DNA of 39,781 bases from an uncultured Clostridia bacterium (GCA_947624215.1 CANQJJ010000013.1:1-39781); one strand, 5' to 3'. Counted from the stretch's first letter, positions 23,915-32,444 are shown. Notes: generated by a model not told the origin, from the letters alone. Numbers and translations are program-made.

Positions 23915-26566
23915 TTACTTTTGCGTTGCGCGCCGTATGGCCTTTGCGATCTCCACGAAGAGCAGCGGGCAGAGGGACAGTGCGGCGACGATGAGGTATT
24001 GCTGCCACGTTAAAAACTGCAAGCTGAGGAACCCTTGGAGCGGCGGGATGAAGAGCACGCATGCCATGATGGCCGCGGAGCCCGCCATGGCCCCGAAGAG
24101 CACCTTGTTGTGGCCGTTCCCGCGCGAGAACGCAGACTCTACGTTGGAACGCTGGTTGATGCAGTGGACGAGCTGGCTGCAAGCGACGACGGCAAAGGCC
24201 ATCGTCATAGCTACTCCCGCCTCGCCGTAGCCGTAGAGCCCGATGAAGTAGGCCGAGAGCGAGAGCGCCGAGAGCATGGCCCCGTGCAGGACGACGCGCA
24301 ATACGAGCCCGCGCTCAAACAGCGTGCCAGATTTGACGGGCGGATGCCTCATGATGTCCTTCGCGGCGGGGTCCACGCCCAATCCGAGGGCGGGAAGGGT
24401 GTCCGTCACGAGGTTGATGATGAGCACGTGCACGGCGAGCAGCGGCGCCGGCAGGTTGAAGAGCGTCGCAAAAAAGAGGATGAGCACCTCCGCGATGTTG
24501 CCCGCGAGCAGGAATTGGATGACTTTCTGGATGTTGGCGTATACCCTCCTGCCCTCGCGCACGGCACTCTCGATGGTCGTGAAATTGTTGTCGAGCAGGA
24601 TGATGTCCGAGGCGTCCTTCGCAACGTCCGTGCCCGCCCCCATCGCGACGCCGATGTTGGCCGCTTTGAGCGCGGGAGAATCGTTGACGCCGTCCCCCGT
24701 CATGGAGGCGACCTCCCCCATGCGTTGCAGAGACTTGACAATGCGCAGTTTGTCCGAGGGCGAGACGCGGGCATAGACGGAGGTCGTTTTGACCACTTTG
24801 TCGAGGTCATCATCGGACATGGCTGCCAGCTCGGCGCCCGTGACGACGGTATCCCCCTCGCGGAAGATGGTGAGCGCCTTGGCGATGGCGACGGCCGTCG
24901 TCTTGTGGTCTCCCGTGATCATGACGACGCGGATGCCCGCCGTGTGGCAGGACTCGACGGCCCCGATGACCTCCTTTCTCGGCGGGTCGATCATGCAGGT
25001 GAGTCCGAGGAAGGTGAGCTCTTCTTCGACGTTATCCCCCTCCTTGGGGACATACCCGACGGTGCGCGCGGCATATCCCAAAACGCGCAGTGCCTCCGCG
25101 GACATCTGCTCTGCAAGCGCGAGGACAGACGCCTTCTCCTCCTCCGTCATGGGGCGCACGGTCTCGCCGTCGAGAATGGTATTGCAGTGGGGCAAGAGCT
25201 CATCAATTGCACCCTTGGTGTAGACATGGTATGCCCCGTTTTCGTCTACAACGACGGACATGCGCTTTCTGTCCGAATCAAACGGCTGCTCGAAAACGCG
25301 CGGGAGCTGTTCTTTGAGCGCCGTTTGGCCGACGCCGAACTCCTCCGCAAACGTGATGAGCGCACCCTCGGTGGGATCGCCGAGACAGCTCCCGTCCTCC
25401 TCCACCGCCGCGTCGTTGCAAAGGGCCGCGGCATAGACGAGCCCCCGCCGCTCCGCCGTGAGCTCCATCCCCTTCTCCATGGGAATGACGGAGTTTTCCG
25501 CGATCTCGCGGGCCGTCGCAAAGCGGGTGACGGTCATCTTGTTGAGGGTGAGCGTGCCCGTCTTGTCGCAGCAGATGACGGTCGCGCTGCCGAGCGTCTC
25601 CACGGCGGGAAGACTTCTCACGAGGGCCTGTTGCTTGGCCATGCGCTGGACGCCGAGCGCCATGACGATGGTGGCCGTGGCGGGAAGGCCCTCGGGGATG
25701 ACCGAGATGGCGAGCGCGATCGCCGTGAGCAGGGGCTGCACCCAATTCTCGGAGACGCTCCAATCGGTGACGCGCAGATAGCTGATCCCGAGCATGAGGA
25801 GGGCGACGACGATGCCGACAATGGAGAGCGTCTTCCCCACCCCGTTGAGTTTTTTCTTCATGGGCGTTTCCAGCTCGTCCGTTTCCTCGAGCATGCCCGC
25901 GATGCTTCCCACCTCGGTGGACATGCCCGTCTCCACGACGACGCCCGTGCCCGTCCCGTTGATGCTGACGGAGGACGAATAGCACATGTTGACGCGGTCG
26001 CCGAGGGGCGCGTCGGCGGCGAGCACGGTGGGCGCATCCTTCTCCACGGGCAGGCTCTCGCCCGTGAGCGCCGATTCCTGCACGCTCAGGTTGGACTCCT
26101 CGATGAGCCGAAGGTCTGCGGGGATGACGCACCCGTCGGCGAGGATGACGACGTCCCCGGGGACGAGGTCTGCGGCGGGGAGCACATGCTCCTTGCCATC
26201 CCTCAACACGCGCGCGGTCGGTGCGGTGAGGTTGCCGAGGGATGCGAGCGCGTCGGCAGCCTTCTTCTCCTGTACGACGCCGATGACGGCGTTGATGATG
26301 ACGATGACGAAGATGACGGCGGCCTCCGCCCAATCCTGAAAGATGAGCGAGATGACGGCGGCGATGAGCAGGATGATGACCATGACGTCCTTCACCTGCT
26401 CCCAGATCATGCCAAGGAGCGTCTTCTTCTTGCGCTCTTTGAGCACATTTCTCCCGTATGTCTCCCTGCGCCGCTCTGCCTCCTCCGAAGTGAGACCCTG
26501 CGCCGACGTCCCGAGTTCTTTGAGCACCTCCGCGGGCGTCATCGCATGCCAATTTTTCTTATCCAT
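23915..26566 (-). CDS. P-type calcium-transporting ATPase (P2A/P2B type)
   Basis: 883 residues. Order of features: N-terminal cation-ATPase domain (LKELGTSAQGLTSEEAERRR), actuator motif LTGES in QESALTGESLPVEKD, membrane helix 4 with the ion-binding VIPEGLPATATIVMALG, phosphorylation site CDKTGTLTLNKMTV, hinge MITGDHKTTA and TGDGVNDSPALKAANIGVAMG, and a C-terminal membrane half typical of SERCA/PMCA-like bacterial pumps. It exports Ca2+ from the cytoplasm using ATP. GGAGG precedes the start at close spacing, and the length is normal. No manganese or calcium riboswitch is visible in the very short leader. Confidence 0.93.
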   Translation of the reverse strand: MDKKNWHAMTPAEVLKELGTSAQGLTSEEAERRRETYGRNVLKERKKKTLLGMIWEQVKDVMVIILLIAAVISLIFQDWAEAAVIFVIVIINAVIGVVQEKKAADALASLGNLTAPTARVLRDGKEHVLPAADLVPGDVVILADGCVIPADLRLIEESNLSVQESALTGESLPVEKDAPTVLAADAPLGDRVNMCYSSSVSINGTGTGVVVETGMSTEVGSIAGMLEETDELETPMKKKLNGVGKTLSIVGIVVALLMLGISYLRVTDWSVSENWVQPLLTAIALAISVIPEGLPATATIVMALGVQRMAKQQALVRSLPAVETLGSATVICCDKTGTLTLNKMTVTRFATAREIAENSVIPMEKGMELTAERRGLVYAAALCNDAAVEEDGSCLGDPTEGALITFAEEFGVGQTALKEQLPRVFEQPFDSDRKRMSVVVDENGAYHVYTKGAIDELLPHCNTILDGETVRPMTEEEKASVLALAEQMSAEALRVLGYAARTVGYVPKEGDNVEEELTFLGLTCMIDPPRKEVIGAVESCHTAGIRVVMITGDHKTTAVAIAKALTIFREGDTVVTGAELAAMSDDDLDKVVKTTSVYARVSPSDKLRIVKSLQRMGEVASMTGDGVNDSPALKAANIGVAMGAGTDVAKDASDIILLDNNFTTIESAVREGRRVYANIQKVIQFLLAGNIAEVLILFFATLFNLPAPLLAVHVLIINLVTDTLPALGLGVDPAAKDIMRHPPVKSGTLFERGLVLRVVLHGAMLSALSLSAYFIGLYGYGEAGVAMTMAFAVVACSQLVHCINQRSNVESAFSRGNGHNKVLFGAMAGSAAIMACVLFIPPLQGFLSLQFLTWQQYLIVAALSLCPLLFVEIAKAIRRATQK

Positions 26567-26598
26567 ATTCCTCCACCTTTGACAGCAATGTTATGGCT

Positions 26599-26604
26599 AT
26601 TATA
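26599..26604 (-). promoter_or_regulatory. Extended -10 promoter of the Ca2+-ATPase gene
   Basis: TGGTATAAT on the minus strand is an extended -10 element, 33 nt before the ATG. The -35 region is a weak T-rich stretch. Confidence 0.6.
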
Positions 26605-26935
26605 CCACAAACTTCCCGAGAAAAAAACTCATTCCCAAAAGATTTTTGTCCTTCCGCGGATTTTTTCGAGACGGCCATGAAAAATTTTTCCGCCAAAAGC
26701 GGGGATGCCCGTAAATTCCTAAAATTTTTTTCAAAAAGGGGCTTGTTTTTTTTTCCGCGATTTGCTATAATATCATAAACCTTTTTGGGGGGAGGGGGTA
26801 CGCGCCCCCTCATTGCATTCTTATAAACAATGCACGCCGCGGGCCGCAAAAAAACAGCGCGGCACGGCCGTGACCCAAAAACATCTTATAAATGGAAACA
26901 TACTATATAAGTAGGTATCCAAAGACGGCTTTCCG
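26605..26935 (+). other. Intergenic region with structured leader before the antiporter gene
   Basis: About 330 nt without a gene. After the promoter at 26743-26771 the antiporter leader is about 160 nt and contains three possible hairpins: GAGGGGG/CCCCCTC (26792-26811), TGCATT/AATGCA and GCCGCG/CGCGGC. There is no clear ribosome site at the ATG. The sequence matches no riboswitch consensus that I could recognise (c-di-AMP ydaO, M-box and yybP-ykoY considered). Confidence 0.4.
26743..26771 (+). promoter_or_regulatory. Promoter of the antiporter-mgtC operon
   Basis: TTGTTT (26743-26748), 17-nt spacer, TATAAT (26766-26771). Confidence 0.65.
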
Positions 26936-28405
26936 ATGTTAGATAAATTTTACGAACAACTCTCGGCGACTTCGCATGTGCCCGTCGTCATCATTTCCGT
27001 CGCGATCATGCTGCTCGCGGGATTTTTGGGGACGCGCATCACCAAGCTCCTCAAACTCCCCAACGTGACCGCCTATATCCTCGTGGGCATCCTGCTCGGG
27101 CCCTACTGCCTCGACCTCGTCCCCGCCTATGTCTCCGAGGGCATGGACTTTATCTCGGACATCGCCCTCGCCTTCATTGCGTTCAGCGTCGGGGAATACT
27201 TCCGCTTCTCCGTTCTCAAAAAGAACGGGGGCAAGGTGGTCGTCATCACCCTCTTCGAGGCGCTCATGGCGTCGGTGCTCGTCTTCATCCTCACCTATTT
27301 TATCCTGCGGCTCGGGCTGGCGTTCTCGATCATCCTCGCCGCGCTCGCCTCGGCGACCGCCCCCGCCTCCACCATGATGACCATCCGCCAGACAAAGGCG
27401 CACGGGGACTTCGTCGACACCCTCTTCTCCGTCGTCGCGCTCGATGACGTGGTCAGCCTCATGGCTTACAGCGTGGCCGTGTCCGTGGCCCTTGCAACGC
27501 TCGGCGGCGGATTCTCGGCCTCCGACGTGCTCCTGCCCATTGCGTGGAACGTCATGATGATCGCCATCGGCATCGCGTTCGGGTTCCTCCTCAAACTGCT
27601 CATGGCAAGGCGGTCTACGGACAACCGCCTCATCGTCTCCATCGCCCTCCTCTTTGCCATCTGCGGCGTGGGTGCGGCCGTCGACGTCTCCCCCCTCCTC
27701 GGGTGCATGGCCATGGGCACGGTGTACATCAACATCTCGGGCGACGACAAGCTCTTCAAACAGCTCAACTATTTCAGCCCGCCCATCCTCCTGCTCTTCT
27801 TCGTGAAGTCGGGCATCGGGTTCAGGCTCGACGCCCTCGTGAATACGCAGTTCTCTCTCGGCGGGGTCCCGCTGCTCCTCATCGGCATCCTCTACTTCGT
27901 CGTCCGCATCGCGGGGAAATACCTCGGCGCCTTCGTCGGCTGTGCGGTGACCAAGAAGCCCAAAAAGGTGCGGAACTACCTCGGCCTTGCCCTATCACCG
28001 CAGGCGGGCGTTGCCATCGGCCTTGCGGCTTTGGGGGCACGCGTCTTGGGAGGAGAGACGGGCGACATGCTCGAGACCATCATCCTCTCTTCGAGCATTC
28101 TCTATGAACTCATCGGCCCCGCCCTCGCAAAACTCTCGCTTTACCTCTCGGGCTCGTATGGCAAGAATGCCGAGGCAGAGACAGAAAACGGGGCACCCAT
28201 GTCCGAAAGTCCCCCTGCGCGGGAGGCTCAGGTTGCCTCTCTGAAAGAGCAATTGCAGGCCATCCAGAAAGAGCTCTCCATGAAGGAATATGCGCGCTCG
28301 CCCGAGGAGGAAGCCTTCCTCGAAGCCACGGAGCCGCCCGACGACAGCTCGGAGACATCCGTCGGCACCGAATACAACAGAAGAAAATTCATCAATAAGA
28401 GGTAA
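26936..28405 (+). CDS. CPA2/Kef-type cation:proton antiporter
   Basis: 489 residues. The first 400 form the Na_H_Exchanger membrane domain: GFLGTRITKLLKLPNVTAYI, LVGILLGPYCL, LAFIAFSVGEYF, ATAPASTMMTIRQTKA and the ALDDVVSL motif typical of KefB-like antiporters, which exchange K+ or Na+ for protons. No TrkA-N/C (KTN) domain is attached; the tail (410-489) is polar and partly coiled (ASLKEQLQAIQKELSMKE). The tail contains TENGAPMSE, encoded by a 27-bp sequence with one mismatch to 15095-15121. The ATG lacks a clear ribosome site. mgtC-like follows 3 nt after the stop, so ion homeostasis is a shared theme. Confidence 0.87.
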   Translation: MLDKFYEQLSATSHVPVVIISVAIMLLAGFLGTRITKLLKLPNVTAYILVGILLGPYCLDLVPAYVSEGMDFISDIALAFIAFSVGEYFRFSVLKKNGGKVVVITLFEALMASVLVFILTYFILRLGLAFSIILAALASATAPASTMMTIRQTKAHGDFVDTLFSVVALDDVVSLMAYSVAVSVALATLGGGFSASDVLLPIAWNVMMIAIGIAFGFLLKLLMARRSTDNRLIVSIALLFAICGVGAAVDVSPLLGCMAMGTVYINISGDDKLFKQLNYFSPPILLLFFVKSGIGFRLDALVNTQFSLGGVPLLLIGILYFVVRIAGKYLGAFVGCAVTKKPKKVRNYLGLALSPQAGVAIGLAALGARVLGGETGDMLETIILSSSILYELIGPALAKLSLYLSGSYGKNAEAETENGAPMSESPPAREAQVASLKEQLQAIQKELSMKEYARSPEEEAFLEATEPPDDSSETSVGTEYNRRKFINKR

Positions 28406-28408
28406 CTT

Positions 28409-29125
28409 ATGCCCACAGATCTCATTGCAAATATGCTCGGGAGCTGGTCTTCCGAGGTCAATATCGCCTCGACCGCCCTCAAAACGGCGCTCGTCATCCT
28501 CATGGCCGTCATCCTCGGCTGTGAACGCTCGCGTAACCGCCACGCCGCGGGCCTGCGCACGCTCATCGTGCTCTCCATCGGCTCCATGTTCGCGGGCATC
28601 GGCGACGTATACTTCATCACCGTGCTGCATGTCGGCTTCTCTTTCCTCTCGTCGGCGGTCATCATCGGCATCTCCATCATCACCGCCAACACCATCATCT
28701 TCTCCTCCAAAAACCAGATCATGGGGCTGACGACCTCCGTCGGCGGGTGGACGATGTCCATCATCTCCGCCATGCTCGGGTTCGGGCTCTATACGGCGGC
28801 CCTCATCGGCTTTGCCGCCCTCATGATCGGCCTTCTCGCCTTCTCCAAGATGGAGATGTATATCAAAAACAAATCCAACCACTTCGAGATCCACCTCGAA
28901 CTCAAGGCGAGGAACAGCTTGCAGGAGTTCATCTCCGCGGCGCGCGAGTTCGGCCTGAAAATCGACAACCTCGAGCTCAACCCCGCCTACGCCAACTCCG
29001 GGCTGAGCGTGTATACGGTGAAATTTACCGTCGTCGGCAAGGAGCTGCGCAAAAAGAGCCACAATGAGATCATTGAGGCGCTCGGCACGCTCGATTGCGT
29101 CTATTACCTCGAAAAATTGGGTTAA
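28409..29125 (+). CDS. MgtC/SapB-family membrane protein
   Basis: 238 residues. The N-terminal 140 have the MgtC pattern: ALVILMAVILGCERSRNRHA, AGLRTLIVLSIGSMFA, then TANTIIFSSKNQIMGLTTSV, GGWTMSIISAMLGFG. The C-terminal 85 residues form an ACT-like soluble domain (HFEIHLELKARNSLQEFISA). MgtC proteins affect Mg2+ homeostasis and, in some bacteria, ATP synthase or K+ transport. It is co-transcribed with the antiporter upstream (3-nt gap, AAGAGG site) and is ended by the hairpin at 29194. Confidence 0.9.
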   Translation: MPTDLIANMLGSWSSEVNIASTALKTALVILMAVILGCERSRNRHAAGLRTLIVLSIGSMFAGIGDVYFITVLHVGFSFLSSAVIIGISIITANTIIFSSKNQIMGLTTSVGGWTMSIISAMLGFGLYTAALIGFAALMIGLLAFSKMEMYIKNKSNHFEIHLELKARNSLQEFISAAREFGLKIDNLELNPAYANSGLSVYTVKFTVVGKELRKKSHNEIIEALGTLDCVYYLEKLG

Positions 29126-29193
29126 GGCCGCCCTCGGCGGAGAGGTTTTTCCCTCCCGTAAATCGGTCAAATTTGCCAGAAATACGCAAAAAT

Positions 29194-29245
29194 GAAGGGC
29201 CACATTCGGACATGGTATGCTCGGATGCGCCCTTCTTGTTTTTAT
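29194..29245 (+). terminator. Terminator of the antiporter-mgtC operon
   Basis: GAAGGGC (29194-29200) pairs with GCCCTTC (29229-29235), extended by a bulged inner pairing, and TTGTTTTTA follows. The loop carries TCGGACATGG, one of nine copies of a word that recurs across the window. Confidence 0.75.
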
Positions 29246-29274
29246 GTCGTGAAACAATCTGCACTCTCGGCCAT

Positions 29275-29307
29275 GGAAAAGCCGCCCGCAAAAGCGCTGC
29301 GGACGGC
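29275..29307 (-). terminator. Terminator of the collagen-like gene remnant
   Basis: GCCGTCCGC and GCGGGCGGC pair (one G-U) on the minus strand, followed by TTTTCC, just after the TGA at 29316-29314. Confidence 0.72.
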
Positions 29308-29313
29308 AATTTT

Positions 29314-29717
29314 TCAGCCTGCCGACGGCTCCATCAGCCCTGCCGCGATGAGACTCTCGATGACCGAATTGAGCGTCTCGGCAACCGTCTGCACATCGGT
29401 GCCCGCGGGATCTGCAATGGTGGCGACGTTGGCCGCAACTTCCGTAGGGCCGGTCGCGCCGCGCGGGATAGTGAAGTTCAGGATCACGTTTTCGGGCGTT
29501 CCATCCTGCGTCACGACCGCTTCCGAACCGGGATCGCCCGTCGTGGTCGTGCCGACCGTCACAGTGGGCGTCGTTCCGTCTGCCCCCGCCGGACCTGCGG
29601 GACCCTCGGGACCTGTGGCGCCCGTGGGACCTGTGGGACCTGTAGGACCGGTTTCACCCGTCGGACCCGTTTCACCCGTGGCGCCTGTTGCACCTGTCGG
29701 ACCCGTTGCGCTTGTAA
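29314..29717 (-). pseudogene. Collagen-like surface protein, 5' part lost to element insertion
   Basis: Reading on the minus strand from 29717, the frame gives a Gly-X-Y array ([20 protein letters not shown], and so on to [10 protein letters not shown]), then a short globular end ([40 protein letters not shown]) and a stop at 29314. This is the C-terminal part of a BclA-like or other bacterial collagen-like protein, often on spores or cell surfaces. The repeat begins abruptly at about 29711-29718, exactly where the recombinase gene ends, so the gene has been split. The missing 5' half should lie beyond the element's other end. Confidence 0.75.
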
Positions 29718-29718
29718 C

Positions 29719-31353
29719 TTATGGGATATTTTTTGCTATGTGCGCTCGATACTCTTCAAGACTTTGGGGATTGAGAAACTTATAATAGATATGAATTTCC
29801 CGTTCTCCGTTTTCCTGTTTCTGTCCGACTGTAATAAAGTCGATGAGTTGCAAGCACGCTTCGCGCGTTAAATCTTCACATTTGCCATAGCGTTTCAGCT
29901 TTGCAATGTATTCCTCGGCTTCTTCATCATCTTTTTGACTTTCTGCAAGCCTTTTTTCAAGTTCTTCGATGGACTTCAAAACCGATTCCTTTTCCGTGGA
30001 ATACTCTGCACACAGGCTACTCATTACACTTTCGGGCATACTCTTCAAGGCTCTTTCCTCAAATGCAAAGCGAATCAATTTATCTAACTCCGCAAGTCTG
30101 TTCTTGTATGCTCTCAGTTGTTTTTCATCGGATAATTTACTCTCTTCGCATACTTGCGCTTTCGCCCGCAGAAACTCCTCTTTTGCTTTCTTCTCATCAA
30201 GTTCAACCGTTTCCGCCATAGATCTTAAATCTTGCAACACGATGCTTTCGATCAATGCTTCGGTGATGTGATGAGAGCTGCAATATCGTTTTCCGAAATC
30301 CTTATAGGTCCTACACATGAAATTGTATTTTCCCGAGGGTGAACATTGGAGTTTGAATTTACTTCCGCAATCGGGACAGACGAGAAATCCGGAGAGAAGA
30401 TGCGTTTGATGCCGATTATCTACCTTCCCGCGTGAAACGGAGCGATTAACCTCTTGCACTTTATCCCAAACTTCTTGGCTGATGATAGGCTCGTGAGCAT
30501 TCTCTTTCACGATCCATTCATCTTGGGGGATATTAACGATCTTGTGGTTTTTGTAGGAAACGCGAGTCGTCTTGTGTTGCGTCATCCTACCGATATAGGT
30601 AGGATTCGTCAAAACCCACATTAACGTTCTGTCACTCCAAAAGGCACTGCAATTCCTGTTCCACTTTGTACCGTCTTGCTTCGTGTAATAGGTTGCCGGA
30701 TTCGGAATACCCTCCTCTGCCAACTTTCTGCCGATTGCCCGAACAGAAAAGCCCTGCAAACGCAAATCGAAAATATGCCGCACGACCGTAGCGGCTTCTT
30801 CATCGATCACCGCAGTCCGACATTCGTCCGTTCCTGCTTTGTAACCATACGGATAATTCCAATTTGTGTACTTACCCGCACGCTGACTTGCTTCAAAGAC
30901 GGCTCTGATCTTCTTGCTCGTATTCGCGGCGTGCCACTCGTTGAACACATTCATGATCGGCATCATATCCATTGCCGTCGAAGTTCTGTCTGCGGTGTCC
31001 ACATTATCGGAAAGAGCGATGAAGCGTATTCCATAAGCAGGGAAGATGTAGTCGATATATTGTCCGACCTGTATGTAGTTACGTCCGAAACGTGATAGGT
31101 CTTTGACGATGATCGTATCGATCTTCCCGATCTGTGCGTCCGAAAGAAGTCGCTTTACGCCCGGTCGGTCGAAGTTCGTTCCCGAAAAGCCATCGTCCAC
31201 ATATTCATCGACAATGATTCCGCCGTGTTCTTCCACATACTTTTGGAGAATGATCCGCTGATGTTCGATTGACATGGATTCGCCCGCTTTATCGTCATCA
31301 CGCGAAAGTCGCATATAAATTCCGATGTTATTCAGTTGTCTTTGCTTTGACAT
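29719..31353 (-). CDS. Large serine recombinase (TnpX-like)
   Basis: 544 residues from ATG 31353 behind AAGGAGG; an ATG 30 nt upstream lacks a site. The resolvase domain has IGIYMRLSRDDD with nucleophile Ser17, then DEYVDDGFSGTNFDRPGVKR and DLSRFGRNYIQ. The recombinase domain follows (PYGYKAGT, LTNPTYIGRM), then a zinc ribbon (CPDCGSKFKL, CRTYKDFGKRYCSSHH), a coiled coil (about 390-470) and a DUF4368-like end (FITVGQKQENGEREIHIYYK). Such recombinases excise and integrate elements of the Tn4451/Tn5397 kind with a 2-bp crossover. The stop codon lies right at the junction with the collagen gene, as expected for an element end. All catalytic motifs look intact. Confidence 0.93.
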   Translation of the reverse strand: MSKQRQLNNIGIYMRLSRDDDKAGESMSIEHQRIILQKYVEEHGGIIVDEYVDDGFSGTNFDRPGVKRLLSDAQIGKIDTIIVKDLSRFGRNYIQVGQYIDYIFPAYGIRFIALSDNVDTADRTSTAMDMMPIMNVFNEWHAANTSKKIRAVFEASQRAGKYTNWNYPYGYKAGTDECRTAVIDEEAATVVRHIFDLRLQGFSVRAIGRKLAEEGIPNPATYYTKQDGTKWNRNCSAFWSDRTLMWVLTNPTYIGRMTQHKTTRVSYKNHKIVNIPQDEWIVKENAHEPIISQEVWDKVQEVNRSVSRGKVDNRHQTHLLSGFLVCPDCGSKFKLQCSPSGKYNFMCRTYKDFGKRYCSSHHITEALIESIVLQDLRSMAETVELDEKKAKEEFLRAKAQVCEESKLSDEKQLRAYKNRLAELDKLIRFAFEERALKSMPESVMSSLCAEYSTEKESVLKSIEELEKRLAESQKDDEEAEEYIAKLKRYGKCEDLTREACLQLIDFITVGQKQENGEREIHIYYKFLNPQSLEEYRAHIAKNIP

Positions 31354-31397
31354 TTTACCTCCTTTTTCTGTCAAAGCAATCAAGTTATGATATTTGA

Positions 31398-31426
31398 ATT
31401 ATACCATAACCTATCTTACTTTGCAA
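31398..31426 (-). promoter_or_regulatory. Promoter of the recombinase gene
   Basis: TTGCAA (31426-31421), 17-nt spacer, TATAAT (31403-31398) with an extended TGG upstream of the -10, on the minus strand, 45 nt before the ATG. Confidence 0.78.
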
Positions 31427-31452
31427 TGGTTTTGCCATTATTTTAAGAATAG

Positions 31453-31730
31453 TTATAAGCCCATTTCTCGCTTGGCGCGATAAATTGCCTGCTCCATTGC
31501 CAAACTTCGCAAATCTCTCTCGCCCAAAAAGTGTCTTATAACTACAACATTTTTACCTTGAATTTCATACACCCTCCGAGAGTTGGGGCACTCCTTCGCC
31601 TTCGCTTTGATCTCATCTATTTTATTTTTCGTTCTTTCATCCCCCCCGAATAATTGATCACTAAATCATTCTATGAAATGACCGCTTGTCTGCTTTCATA
31701 TTCCCTATTCATAAAATCATCTTGAGTCAC
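31453..31730 (-). pseudogene. Broken small element gene with poly-G frameshift
   Basis: Reading from GTG 31730: TQDDFMNREYESRQAVIS, then a TAG at 31673, then NDLVINYSGG up to a run of seven G (31647-31641), after which the frame shifts and continues DERTKNKIDEIKAKAKE...VYEIQGKNVVVIRHFLGERD to a stop at 31453. Eight G would join the two frames. The protein looks like a small accessory gene of clostridial elements. The in-frame TAG and the tract length make it non-functional as read, unless the tract is phase-variable and translation starts at GTG 31661. Confidence 0.5.
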
Positions 31731-31734
31731 AGGA

Positions 31735-31767
31735 TAAAAGAATGGCGAGAGCTAAACTCTCGCCATT
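31735..31767 (-). terminator. Terminator of the TnpV-like operon
   Basis: AATGGCGAGAG and CTCTCGCCATT form an 11-bp stem with a 5-nt loop, and the minus strand continues CTTTTATCC. Confidence 0.75.
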
Positions 31768-31787
31768 CACATATTTTTAATGATTCG

Positions 31788-32009
31788 TTACGGATCCAAA
31801 GCCCTATGTGCCTCCACCTCGGCTTTCAGCGTCTCATAGCCCTCTCGGATCAGATCCACTTTGCTGATTTTATACTTTTCCAAAAAGGCGATGATCTCCT
31901 CGCACTCTCCGCGCGGCATACTTGTTCCGAAAGAGACGCTTCTTGCTTTGCGCTCCGCCTTGTGCTTGTCCTCATATCGCTTGTCTATGACTTGCTTGGG
32001 TGTTCTCAT
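31788..32009 (-). CDS. Small element-encoded protein
   Basis: 73 residues from ATG 32009 with GAGGG upstream. It is basic at the N-terminus (MRTPKQVIDKRYEDKHKAER) and continues SVSFGTSMPRGECEEIIAFL, then KISKVDLIREGYETLKAEVE, which looks like a ribbon-helix-helix type regulator (strand, then two helices). The start lies 11 nt after the TnpV-like stop on the same strand. A longer frame reaching 32219 exists only because it overlaps the TnpV-like gene. Function not proven. Confidence 0.7.
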   Translation of the reverse strand: MRTPKQVIDKRYEDKHKAERKARSVSFGTSMPRGECEEIIAFLEKYKISKVDLIREGYETLKAEVEAHRALDP

Positions 32010-32020
32010 GGCGTTCCCTC

Positions 32021-32380
32021 TTATACATAGACAAGTTCGTTCAAGATCTCTTCTTCGATCGCCGCGTTCATCGCGTTCAGTCTTCGCACATCGGTCAAGT
32101 AGTCGCCTGTCCGTTTGTACTGTTCGCTTTTCAAGAGCTTCTCGCGCAGGACCTCTTCCATTTCCTCTGCCTGACGGTCGATGCCGTGAAGATATTCGGG
32201 AAGATTTTCTATCCCCCACATCTTTGCGGGAGCATGGTTTTCAAGATAGTCGAGCGCAAGCGTTCCGTACTTGCCGTACACATGGTGTACGGGAGGCACA
32301 AGCTCTTGATACCGCCGGACTTCCTCTTCCGTCAAGCCCTCTCCCCTCTCGGCTTTTGCCAAAATTTCAGCGTCGTTCAT
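32021..32380 (-). CDS. TnpV-family transposon protein
   Basis: 119 residues behind AAGGAGG. The middle and end match the TnpV pattern: GKYGTLALDYLENHAPAKMW, then YLHGIDRQAEEMEEVLREKL, then RRLNAMNAAIEEEILNELVY. TnpV is an accessory protein of Tn4451-like elements, function not established. It and the next small gene form an operon with their own promoter and terminator. Confidence 0.8.
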   Translation of the reverse strand: MNDAEILAKAERGEGLTEEEVRRYQELVPPVHHVYGKYGTLALDYLENHAPAKMWGIENLPEYLHGIDRQAEEMEEVLREKLLKSEQYKRTGDYLTDVRRLNAMNAAIEEEILNELVYV

Positions 32381-32415
32381 ATCGTTCCTCCTTTTTAAGC
32401 ATAAATCGTATTCAT

Positions 32416-32444
32416 ACGATACATCATCTTTTTGTATTTGTCAA
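32416..32444 (-). promoter_or_regulatory. Promoter of the TnpV-like operon with overlapping palindrome
   Basis: TTGACA (32444-32439), 17-nt spacer, TATCGT (32421-32416) on the minus strand. TCGTAT-TC-ATACGA (32407-32420) is a perfect 6-bp dyad overlapping the -10, a likely repressor site. Confidence 0.7.

Noticed and set aside
24035..26680. 881-codon plus-strand open frame
   Set aside because: Exactly opposite the P-type ATPase, which has every family motif; the plus-strand translation is low-complexity and Arg/Asp/His-rich, a GC-driven mirror frame.
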